In this document: positions 25,240 through 33,170 of the stretch, one piece after another
Layout: every line of letters begins with the position of its first letter
Numbering within the stretch: position 1 is the first letter of the stretch
Source: Paenibacillus tyrphae
Lineage (GTDB): Bacteria > Bacillota > Bacilli > Paenibacillales > NBRC-103111
Direction: 5' to 3'
NCBI RefSeq assembly: GCF_027925525.1
Contig: NZ_BSDJ01000003.1
Span: 248,001-312,000, forward strand
Length of the DNA stretch: 64,000 nucleotides
Notes under the pieces: generated by a model
Seen by the model: only the letters and a program-made list of their open reading frames with translations
Database searches by the model: none
What the model was told of the DNA's origin: nothing
Position numbers and translations under genes: made by a program

Positions 25240-26115
25240 TCATCCCTTCAGCGCCCCTGCGGTCAACCCGCCGGTAATTTGCCGTTGGAAGAAGCTATAA
25301 GCGACGATGACCGGAATCATCGAGATGGCGAGTCCCGCGAACAGGGGGCCCCATTCCGTACGGTACTGCATCTCCCCCTGCATGATGGCGATCCCGACCG
25401 GAACCGTATATTTCGTCGGATCGTTGATCAGGACGGTCGCCATAATGTATTCGTTCCAGACGGTCAGCGCGTTCATAATGGCGACGGTGACCAGCCCCGG
25501 CTTGGATAACGGCAGCATGATGCGGAAGAACGTTCCGAAATACGAGCACCCGTCGATCGTCGCCGCTTCCTCCAACTCCTTCGGCAGCGATTTGTAGAAG
25601 CCGACGAGGAAGAAGACGCCGAAGGGCAATATGCCGACCGCCCCCACCGAGTAGACCAAGGTCAAGCCCAGCAGCGAATTGGACAATTGTAGCGTATTGA
25701 GCAAAAAGACGAGCGGAATCAAGCCGAGAATCGTCGGAATCATCATCGAGGCGACGTAGATGAAATAAAGCGCGCCTCGTCCCTTGAATTCGTAGCGGGC
25801 GAGCACGTAGGCGGTCGTGGCGGCCATCGCCAGCGAGAGCAGCGTGCTGCCCGCGGTGACCAGCGTTGAGTTGATGAAATAATCGCCGAAGTGCGCACGG
25901 CTCCAGACGTTGGCGTAATTTTCGAAGATTAGCGGGGACGGCAGATCCCACGGCTTTCCCTGAAGCACCTGCGGATTATCCTTCAACGAGGTGAAGAAGG
26001 TCCACAGGACCGGGTAAATGACAAGAATGCTCCATACCAGAGGAAAAAAACGGACGAGCGCTTTCGTGGCGCCATGTGCGGGTTTGCCTGCGGCGGAAGT
26101 CCCGGCCATACCCAT
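25240..26115 (-). CDS. Carbohydrate ABC transporter permease, MalG type
   Basis: 291 residues, six membrane helices, with the EAA loop (EELEEAATIDGCSYFGTFFRI) that contacts the ATPase. Six bases separate it from the MalF-type gene upstream. Together they form the membrane channel for a sugar or glycoside. No ATPase gene is nearby, so a shared MsmX-type ATPase is expected, as in other Firmicutes. Confidence 0.93.
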   Translation of the reverse strand: MGMAGTSAAGKPAHGATKALVRFFPLVWSILVIYPVLWTFFTSLKDNPQVLQGKPWDLPSPLIFENYANVWSRAHFGDYFINSTLVTAGSTLLSLAMAATTAYVLARYEFKGRGALYFIYVASMMIPTILGLIPLVFLLNTLQLSNSLLGLTLVYSVGAVGILPFGVFFLVGFYKSLPKELEEAATIDGCSYFGTFFRIMLPLSKPGLVTVAIMNALTVWNEYIMATVLINDPTKYTVPVGIAIMQGEMQYRTEWGPLFAGLAISMIPVIVAYSFFQRQITGGLTAGALKG

Positions 26116-26121
26116 CCCTCC

Positions 26122-27006
26122 CTACAATTCGATGGTTTCCCGCTTCAAGAACCGGCTCAAGATCAGCGTGGTCAGCAAAGACAGGATTAAAATCAGGACG
26201 CCGATGGTCGCGCCGTAGCTTAAGTGGTACTGCTTGAAGCCCATCTGGTACAAATAGTAGCCCATCACCTGCGTCGCGTTGTCGGGGCCGCCGTCGGTCA
26301 TGAGCCGGACGATAATGAACGATCCGTTCAGCGTGGTGATGACAATGTGCAGCACCGAAGTTTTGAACTGCTCCCAGATGAGCGGCAGCGTCACGTTCCA
26401 GAACTGCTGCCACTGCCCGGCGCCGTCGATCTCCGCAGCCTCGTAGAGCGAGCTGGGAATTGCCAGGATGGAAGCGATGATCAGAATCATGTAGAAGCCG
26501 ATCCCGGCCCACACGCTCGGAGGCAGCAGCGACCACATGGCGAGCTTCGCGTCGCCCAGCCAGTTCGTCTCGACCGGCTTGTCGGTGAAGAGCGACAGGA
26601 ACGCATTGAGAAAGCCGAGCTGCGGATTATAGATGAAGCTCCACAGCACGCCGATGACCGCGACCGAAATAATGTTCGGGAAGAAGAAAACGACGCGGTA
26701 AAAGCCGTACTCCCGCAGCTTCAGCCGGGTCAGCGCTACGGCGAAGAAGGTGGCGATCAGCATGATCAGAACCACTTTCCAGAAGACAAGAAAATAGTCG
26801 TTCTTGATCGCTTGGCCGATAATCTCGTCGGACAGCAGCTCCCGGTAGTTGCCGAGCCCGATGAAATTCATCGTTTCCGAGCCGCCGGACCAGTCGAAGA
26901 AGCTTAAATACAAGCCGCGGAATAACGGATAGATCGTGAACACCAGAAACACCGCGAAGGTCGGCAGCAGGAAGGTCGTAATAAAAAGCGCGCGATTCCA
27001 TTTCAT
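26122..27006 (-). CDS. Carbohydrate ABC transporter permease, MalF type
   Basis: 294 residues, six membrane helices, EAA loop SLYEAAEIDGAGQWQQFWNV. Second gene of the binding protein/permease/permease unit. GGAGGATGT lies before the ATG (27006). The two permeases form a heterodimer. Substrate unknown; a beta-glucan or plant oligosaccharide is common for Paenibacillus clusters with YesM/YesN. Confidence 0.93.
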   Translation of the reverse strand: MKWNRALFITTFLLPTFAVFLVFTIYPLFRGLYLSFFDWSGGSETMNFIGLGNYRELLSDEIIGQAIKNDYFLVFWKVVLIMLIATFFAVALTRLKLREYGFYRVVFFFPNIISVAVIGVLWSFIYNPQLGFLNAFLSLFTDKPVETNWLGDAKLAMWSLLPPSVWAGIGFYMILIIASILAIPSSLYEAAEIDGAGQWQQFWNVTLPLIWEQFKTSVLHIVITTLNGSFIIVRLMTDGGPDNATQVMGYYLYQMGFKQYHLSYGATIGVLILILSLLTTLILSRFLKRETIEL

Positions 27007-27086
27007 AATACATCCTCCACTGCTAGGAAATTGGAAGAAACAAATCGGCAGGAAGAGGCCCTGCCGATCGTTCCCGGGTCGAGACG

Positions 27087-28472
27087 CTATTTGCTTCCTC
27101 TGACTTTAGCGGCGGCTTTCTCCATGCGGTCCATCCATTCGTCCGGCGTAATTTTCTTTTGCAGCAGCGCGATCGTGGCGTCGTTCTCGGCCTGCTCCAA
27201 GTCGGCGTTCAGCTTGAATACGGGGGCGACAATGGTGTTGCTGCTGTTGAAATATTTCATGGCCGTTTTCACGACGCCGCTGGCGCTTGACGCTTCGAGA
27301 TCGGCCTTCACGTTCATGATGGCTCCGGTCAGCTCCGCCCAGCGGGTGGCCGTTTTCTTCGTGAAAATGAACTGCACGAACGCTTTGGCCGCTTCCGGGT
27401 TTTTCGCTTTCTTCGCGATGGCGATGTTGCTCGTGTATGGAATGGCGATGCTTTTGCCGCCCGGCTTCTGCATGACGGAAGGAAGGAAGCCGAATTTGAA
27501 GTCGGCCGGGACGTCCTTCTTCATCTCGTTCTCCAGCCACAGCCCGTTCGGAATCATGGCGTCTTTGCGCTGAAGGAACAGCATTTGCGAATCGGTATGG
27601 TTGATACCAAAGGAGGCGTTGTCAAAATATCCTTTGTCCCGCATAACGACCAGCTTTTGCAGTGTTTTGGCGACGGCGTCGTTCTTGAACGCTTTTTCCT
27701 TCGCCGCTTCCTGATCCTTCAAAATTTGCGGATTGTCGCCGTTCTCGGAAACGAAGCCGGAGTTGACCAGCCCGCCGACGATGTAGTACGGGTATTTGCC
27801 GGTATGAATGTAGGGGTTCATTCCCGAGGCTTTGATCTTCTCGCTGGTGGCGAGGAAGCTGTCCCAATCGGTCGGCACGGTCCAGCCGTTCTTCTTGAAC
27901 AGCGCTTCGTCGTAGAACGTGCCCCAGGAGCCGAAAACGAGCGGGATCGTATAATTTTTGCCGTTGAAATCTTGAGGAGGGGCGATCAATTGGTCCGTCA
28001 GCCTGTCGCCGTCGACGTTCTTTGCGGTTTTCACCCAGTCGGAGATGTCCATAAGCTGGTCATCCTTGACCATCTGGGCTTCGTTCGATCCGGCTCCGTC
28101 GATGTAGACGACGTCGGGCGGATTGCCTTGAATCCAGCGCGGCTTCATTTGATCGTTGATCTGCGATCCGGCCGATTGTTTGATTTTCAGGTCCGGATAC
28201 TTTTTCTGGAACTCGCCGATCACTTCTTTCCACCAGCTGTCGCCGTAGCCGCCGACGAAGTATTGGATCTCGAAGTCGCCTGCGATTTTGGCGCCGTCCG
28301 CCGGTTTGGTCCCGTCCGCAGGCTTCGCCCCGTCGGCGGGCTTGGCGGCTTCGCCCGGCTTGGCCGTGTCTGCCGGTTTAGCGGCTGGTGCGCCCCCGCA
28401 GCCGGCCAGCGAAAGCGCACAAAGCAGGGAGGCCATGCCCAAGGCCGTGCTTTTGGTCAATGCTTTTCTCAT
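27087..28472 (-). CDS. Sugar-binding lipoprotein (ABC solute-binding protein)
   Basis: 461 residues. Lipoprotein signal with lipobox LSLAGC (Cys about 25). Then a low-complexity linker of repeated KPADGxKPADG units (about residues 33-62), and a family 1 binding domain (DFEIQYFVGGYGDSWWKEVI onward). GGAGGG is 8 bases before the ATG. It precedes the two permeases in the same operon and is their probable receptor. The linker holds the domain away from the membrane and is prone to repeat-length change. Confidence 0.92.
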   Translation of the reverse strand: MRKALTKSTALGMASLLCALSLAGCGGAPAAKPADTAKPGEAAKPADGAKPADGTKPADGAKIAGDFEIQYFVGGYGDSWWKEVIGEFQKKYPDLKIKQSAGSQINDQMKPRWIQGNPPDVVYIDGAGSNEAQMVKDDQLMDISDWVKTAKNVDGDRLTDQLIAPPQDFNGKNYTIPLVFGSWGTFYDEALFKKNGWTVPTDWDSFLATSEKIKASGMNPYIHTGKYPYYIVGGLVNSGFVSENGDNPQILKDQEAAKEKAFKNDAVAKTLQKLVVMRDKGYFDNASFGINHTDSQMLFLQRKDAMIPNGLWLENEMKKDVPADFKFGFLPSVMQKPGGKSIAIPYTSNIAIAKKAKNPEAAKAFVQFIFTKKTATRWAELTGAIMNVKADLEASSASGVVKTAMKYFNSSNTIVAPVFKLNADLEQAENDATIALLQKKITPDEWMDRMEKAAAKVRGSK

Positions 28473-28617
28473 CTTTCGAACCCTCCTAAAATAGGATCTC
28501 TAAGGCACATCTTGATTGCGTAACCTTATCTTAGGAGGTTTGGTTCGAAAGCTCCATTGAATATCTTCCAAGAGTTCTTTATTTTTTTATGATAAACGTC
28601 ACTCAAACAAATGAAAT

Positions 28618-28640
28618 AAGCTTCCTATGCAAGGAAGCTT
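28618..28640. repeat. Left flanking hairpin of element copy A
   Basis: AAGCTTCC-TATGC-AAGGAAGCTT. The same 23-base hairpin, with three changed bases in the loop region, lies on the other side of the element at 28858-28880. Confidence 0.85.
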
Positions 28641-28644
28641 ATTC

Positions 28645-28857
28645 AGAGTGTCGAGAAAGTAGTCAATCAAGGTAATAGAGGTTACGAGGGGGTGGGGTAT
28701 CTACTTCCGGTCGCTGTTGTCAGTGGGAAATTTTGATTGAAGCCGCTTAACAGCGGATATTTCCCACAGACAAAGGCGAACGCTATCGCTCCTCCAGTAG
28801 ATACCCCACCTCCGTATGTTTCTCTATTTTTGTCAAAAGATCTTTCTTAAACACTCT
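28645..28857. mobile_element. Structured non-coding repeat element, copy A
   Basis: A ~213-bp non-coding sequence also present, inverted, at 46796-47007. The ends AGAGTGT...ACACTCT are inverted repeats. Inside is a long hairpin: AATAGAG/CTCTATT, a perfect 15-bp stem (28691-28705 with 28796-28810), GTC-x-GTGGGAAAT/ATTTCCCAC-x-GAC, and an apical CCGCT/AGCGG. Differences from copy B inside stems are compensated. No ORF. It looks like a MITE-like or other dispersed structured repeat. The remaining parts of 28473-29073 hold only the promoter region of the gene ending at 27087 and a hairpin on each side of the element. Confidence 0.8.
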
Positions 28858-28880
28858 AAGCTTCCAAAACAAGGAAGCTT
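28858..28880. repeat. Right flanking hairpin of element copy A
   Basis: AAGCTTCC-AAAAC-AAGGAAGCTT, 20 of 23 bases identical to the hairpin at 28618-28640. Confidence 0.85.
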
Positions 28881-29073
28881 GTTTCATGTAGGCGAAACAT
28901 GTTCTAGAAGGCGAAGACGACAAGCAATACGCAATGTACGTAATGTATGTTTGTATGCGGTCCTATTTGTTCCAAAAATTTTTTCATGCATTCCCGCACA
29001 TAACCTTTATCCGAAGAGATGGGCATCGACAAATACCGTTAAAGTACTTTTTTGGTATTAAATCCCCTTCACA

Positions 29074-30342
29074 TTACTCGCGGCTTTTCGTGAGGGCGAT
29101 CTGCTGAAGCTGATCAAGGGCTGCTTGGGGCGGCATGTGGTCGACCAGGACGGCTTGGCCCATTTTTCGCGTTCCGTCCATGACCTTCTGCCAAGCAGGG
29201 TGGTTGACCGGATAAAATTGGGCCGTCTGCAGAGCTTCGAGGCTGTCTTTGACGTTTTTGTCCTTGGCCGCAAGCTTGTCCCCTACGGACTTGGTTACCG
29301 GCAGGAAGCCTTCGCGCAGAATGATGCTCTCGTAGCGCGCATCGTCGTACAGAAAGCTGATGAATTTGGAGAGCGCTTCTTTGTTCGTGTGATCCGTTTT
29401 GAAGGACACCAGCACATCCTGCACGCCGAAGGCGATAGGCGGGGTTCCGTCCTTGACCGGCATCGGTCCGATGCCCCATTTCAGACCGGGAAATTCTTTG
29501 GGAACGACGGATGTGAAATAATTGCCCGAAATCATCGTCCCGAGCTTTCCGTTCCCGAGAATGCGGTGCTTCTCGTCGCGCGTCGTGACAGTCGGTTCGG
29601 CATCAGTCAGGCCTTGGTCGTACAGCGACTTCAGAAAGGTCAGCCCTTCGACGTTTTCCGGCGAATTGATCGTCCACTGCCCGTCCTTCATCCAGCCTCC
29701 GCCCGCTCCGAAGAAGAAGTAGGACAAGTAGGCTTGGCTTTCGTTGTCCGTCAAGTCCACGCCGAAGCCTTCGGCTTTGCCCGTCTGCTTGATTTTCCGC
29801 GCCGTCTCGACCAGCTCGGACCACGTTTTCGGCGGCCCGGTCAGCCCGATTTCGTCAAAAATGTCCTTGTTGTAGTACAGGTTGCGGACGGTGGCGAGAT
29901 ATGGGATCGCGTATTGGGCGCCGTTCCAATAATCCATTTGCAGAAACTTCGGCAAGAGGTTCGCCTTCAACTCCGGGGACAGGATGTCGTTCCAGTCGTT
30001 GAGCAGGCCGTCCTTGGCAAAGTGGGCGTACACGTTCGTATTCAGCAGATCCGGCGGCTGATTCTTGCTGATCATGGTCGTATAGACGCCGTCGAGGATG
30101 TCCCAATTCGCCACCTGCAGCTCGACGTCTATGTTCGGATATTTCGCTTCGAAATCTTTCACGATGCTCTCCAGCAGCGGCCGTGTATCCGTGCTGTACT
30201 CTGCGGCCAGGAACTGGATCAACGCCTTTTGTTCCGCCAGAGCGGGAGAAGGGGAAGAGTCGATCCCGCAGCCGGACAGCGGCAGCAGCAGCAGCGTCAG
30301 CACAGCCGACACGGCTGCTGCAGCGGGCTTCCGTCGGTTCAT
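29074..30342 (-). CDS. Sugar-binding lipoprotein (ABC solute-binding protein), second
   Basis: 422 residues from ATG 30342, which has GAGGTGG just upstream; GTG 30351 lies inside that site. Lipobox LPLSGC. Family 1 solute-binding domain with IQFLAAEYS... and WNGAQYAIPYL typical of oligosaccharide receptors. It follows the tethered sensor-type binding protein by 51 bases and is separated from the downstream permease unit by repeat element copy A. It may be an alternative receptor for those permeases or a receptor for the sensor system. Confidence 0.9.
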   Translation of the reverse strand: MNRRKPAAAAVSAVLTLLLLPLSGCGIDSSPSPALAEQKALIQFLAAEYSTDTRPLLESIVKDFEAKYPNIDVELQVANWDILDGVYTTMISKNQPPDLLNTNVYAHFAKDGLLNDWNDILSPELKANLLPKFLQMDYWNGAQYAIPYLATVRNLYYNKDIFDEIGLTGPPKTWSELVETARKIKQTGKAEGFGVDLTDNESQAYLSYFFFGAGGGWMKDGQWTINSPENVEGLTFLKSLYDQGLTDAEPTVTTRDEKHRILGNGKLGTMISGNYFTSVVPKEFPGLKWGIGPMPVKDGTPPIAFGVQDVLVSFKTDHTNKEALSKFISFLYDDARYESIILREGFLPVTKSVGDKLAAKDKNVKDSLEALQTAQFYPVNHPAWQKVMDGTRKMGQAVLVDHMPPQAALDQLQQIALTKSRE

Positions 30343-30393
30343 TCGGTCCACCTCGATTCTTGGATTGATCGCCCGAGCCGGGGCGTGGTTTCC

Positions 30394-31380
30394 TTACCTT
30401 TCCACAAAAGGGAAAAGAAGCTTTTGATTTTCCGGATCGTACATGTTCTCCTTGGTGACGACCGTCGAATCGATGTTGTCGCGCAGGTTCGCTTTTTTTC
30501 CGTCGATGAGCTCTACAGCGGCCTTCACGCCCAAATATCCGATGTTAAAAGGCTTCTGGACCAGCGTGGCATGCAGCGCGCCTTCCTCCAGCAGCTTGAT
30601 CTCGTAGATCGAAGCGCCGAAGCCGACAAGCTTGACGGAGGCGCTTTTGTTCAGTTCCTTGATCGCTTTGGCGGCCCCCAAGGTAGCCGTCTCGTTCAAG
30701 CAGATCATGCCGTTAATCTCCGGGTGGTCGGCCAGCAACTGCTTGGTCGCTTGGTAAGCCAGCTCCTCCTGATTCGCGGCATACCGCGTGCCGACGACAA
30801 CCGCCGGCGGGTCGGCGGCGAGCGCCTCCTGAATGCCGGTTTCCCGGTCCGTGGCGGTGGGAGAGCCGCCCTTGTCGCTAAGGATCGCCACGGCGGGCCG
30901 GCCATTGGTCATGGAGGCCAGCGCCCGTCCGGCTTTTCGGCCTGCGTCCAGATTGTTGCTGGCGATAAAGCTGTCGCCGGGATTGCCGTCCAACGGCGAA
31001 TCGATCACGACCAGCTTGATTCCGGCTTGTCGAACCTTCTCCGCCACGGGAACGAGCAGGTCGTTGTCGGCGGGTGCCAGCACGATCGCTTGCGGCTTCT
31101 CCGCGATCGCTTGCTCCACGAGGCCGATCTGCTCGTGCACGTCGGTTTCCTGCAAGGGGCCGCGAATGTCCGCCTTCGCCTGAAATTCTTTGGCGGCCGT
31201 CTTCGCGCCGGCCCGGACCGTCTGCCAAAATTCCGTGCGGATATCGTTGCTTTTCATAATGACGATAATGCTCTTGTCCTTGCCGCTTTCGGTCTGGACG
31301 GACTGGAGCAGGATGGCGGTATAGGCGCCCAAGGCCAAGAGGGGCACCAGCATCCACACGATTTTTTTATGCGTCTGCAT
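30394..31380 (-). CDS. Membrane-tethered sugar-binding protein, probable co-sensor
   Basis: 328 residues from ATG 31380, with GGAAAGGAG about 6 bases upstream. The N-terminal hydrophobic helix (VWMLVPLLALGAYTAILL) has no lipobox Cys and no clear cleavage site, so it probably stays as an anchor. The rest is a type 1 periplasmic-binding fold of the ribose/galactose kind (IIVIMKSND, DSPLDGN, LGVKAAVELI). It lies 14 bases after yesM. In the known XylFII-LytS system a tethered binding protein of this class directly controls the kinase; the same role is inferred here. Confidence 0.85.
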   Translation of the reverse strand: MQTHKKIVWMLVPLLALGAYTAILLQSVQTESGKDKSIIVIMKSNDIRTEFWQTVRAGAKTAAKEFQAKADIRGPLQETDVHEQIGLVEQAIAEKPQAIVLAPADNDLLVPVAEKVRQAGIKLVVIDSPLDGNPGDSFIASNNLDAGRKAGRALASMTNGRPAVAILSDKGGSPTATDRETGIQEALAADPPAVVVGTRYAANQEELAYQATKQLLADHPEINGMICLNETATLGAAKAIKELNKSASVKLVGFGASIYEIKLLEEGALHATLVQKPFNIGYLGVKAAVELIDGKKANLRDNIDSTVVTKENMYDPENQKLLFPFVER

Positions 31381-31394
31381 CGGCTGCTCCTTTC

Positions 31395-33170
31395 CTACTC
31401 GCTTTTCGGGATCGTCAGCGTGACCCGGGTGCCCTTCTCCGGTTCGCTTTCGAAGCTCACGCCATAGCTCGTCCCGAAATAAAGCTGAATTCGTTCGTGC
31501 ACGTTGGCAATGCCTACGCCCGTGCCACGCTCCGTTCCCGTCTTCGGCACCAGAATGTGCCGCAACTGGTCCGGCGTCATGCCGAGGCCGTTGTCCTCGA
31601 TGGTGAATACGATTTTGCTGTCTTGCTCTTCGCCGGCGATGGTGATGAGCCCGCACCCCGGTTTATTTTTGATCCCGTGGTAGATGGCGTTTTCGACGAA
31701 GGGCTGGAGCAAAATTTTGATCGTCTTGCAGGCCATAATGTCTTGGGAGACGTCGATCCGGTAATCCAGCTTTTCTTTGTACCTCATCTTCTGGATCAGC
31801 AGATAGCTGCGGATATGCTCGATTTCGATGAAGATGGGCACGAGTTCGTCGCTTTTGTTGATGCTGGCGCGGAACAGCTTGGCGAGCGCGGAGGTCATGA
31901 GCACGACTTCCTCATGCTTTTTGCCCTCGGCCATCCAGATGATCGAATCGAGCGTATTGTACAGAAAATGCGGATTGATCTGCGCCTGAAGCACCTTGAG
32001 CTCGCTTTTGCGCTTCGTTTCCTCGTTGCGGATGATTTCGTTCATCAGCTCTTTCGTGTGGCCGACCATCAGGTTGAACGTGCGTCCGAGCTGGCCGATC
32101 TCGTTCTGCTGCTCGATTTCGGCGCGAATGTCGAAGTTGCCTTTTTCCACCTGCTTCATCTTATCCTGCAGGTTCTTGATCGGCTTGGAAAACCGGTGCG
32201 AGAGCACGAACGACAGCAGCAGGGTGATCGCCAGCCCGAAGACGGCCAGCAGCAGGAACGAACCTTGAATCGTGTGCTTGTTGGTGACGAGCTCGTCCGT
32301 GTAGGCGACGCCGACGATTTTCCAGCCGAATTTCGTATCGTGGACCGAATAGATCCGCGACTCGTCGCCGTCGTATGCGACGAAGCTGTCCGTATGCATC
32401 ACCTTGTCGATCAGCTCGCTTTTCAGGTTGCTGTAGATAAGCTGCTGCTGCGGGTGGTAGACGATATTGCCGCCGTTGTCGACAATGAACACGTAGCCTC
32501 GCTTGCCGAGGTTGACCTGGCTGCAGATTTCGCTGATGACGCTCAAGTTGAGATCGACGAGAAAAATGCCTTCCCCCGCGATCCCGTCGGTGCTTTTCAG
32601 CTCCCGGCTGAGGGAGACGACCCAGCGGTATTCGTTCTGGATCACATGCTGGACGTGGGAGGAGGAGACGACTGGCTTGCCGCCTTCCTGCTTCGCTTGC
32701 TTGTACCAGAGCTGCTCCTCCGGCTTTGCGTTCGGATTGAGGCTGGTGCTGCGCCGGTCTGACACGAATTTGCCGTTGTAGCCGAACACCATGATGGAGG
32801 CGATGTCTTTGCGGGTATATAGAATCGACTGGAACATGTCCGAAATGCGCTTCTCGTATATCCGGCGGTCGGCCTCACTGATGAACACCGTGTTGGAAAT
32901 AAAATATTTGACGTCTTTGTTTGTTAGGGCTAGGGTGGAGATATTTTCCATATTCGTGAAGTAGGACTGGATGTTGGCGCCGACCTGCTTCATGACTTCC
33001 GAGAGGTAGGCTTGCGAATTTTTCTCCACGGCGTCGGCGGACAGCCGGTAGGAGATGAAGCTGGTGATGCCGACGGAGACGAGAATCAAGCAGGAAAAGG
33101 CCGCGGCGATGCTGGAGCGGATGCTCTTGAATTGGAACAAGGGCGACGGCAGGCGGAGTACAGGCTTCAT
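31395..33170 (-). CDS. yesM: Sensor histidine kinase, YesM family
   Basis: 591 residues. Membrane helix 1 (about 19-40), extracytoplasmic Cache-like domain, membrane helix 2 (about 290-312), HAMP, then the His kinase region with LQAQINPHFLYNTLD (phospho-His in NPHF) and a HATPase with ENAIYHGI, DNGLGM and GTGVGIANV. ATG 33170 overlaps the yesN stop by 4 bases; the open frame further upstream lies inside yesN and is not coding. Signals sugar availability to YesN. Confidence 0.93.
   Translation of the reverse strand: MKPVLRLPSPLFQFKSIRSSIAAAFSCLILVSVGITSFISYRLSADAVEKNSQAYLSEVMKQVGANIQSYFTNMENISTLALTNKDVKYFISNTVFISEADRRIYEKRISDMFQSILYTRKDIASIMVFGYNGKFVSDRRSTSLNPNAKPEEQLWYKQAKQEGGKPVVSSSHVQHVIQNEYRWVVSLSRELKSTDGIAGEGIFLVDLNLSVISEICSQVNLGKRGYVFIVDNGGNIVYHPQQQLIYSNLKSELIDKVMHTDSFVAYDGDESRIYSVHDTKFGWKIVGVAYTDELVTNKHTIQGSFLLLAVFGLAITLLLSFVLSHRFSKPIKNLQDKMKQVEKGNFDIRAEIEQQNEIGQLGRTFNLMVGHTKELMNEIIRNEETKRKSELKVLQAQINPHFLYNTLDSIIWMAEGKKHEEVVLMTSALAKLFRASINKSDELVPIFIEIEHIRSYLLIQKMRYKEKLDYRIDVSQDIMACKTIKILLQPFVENAIYHGIKNKPGCGLITIAGEEQDSKIVFTIEDNGLGMTPDQLRHILVPKTGTERGTGVGIANVHERIQLYFGTSYGVSFESEPEKGTRVTLTIPKSE

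Noticed and set aside
29125..31467. 780-residue plus-strand open frame
   Set aside because: Antisense to two clear binding-protein genes; it arises from GC-rich codon usage and has no ribosome site or recognisable domain.
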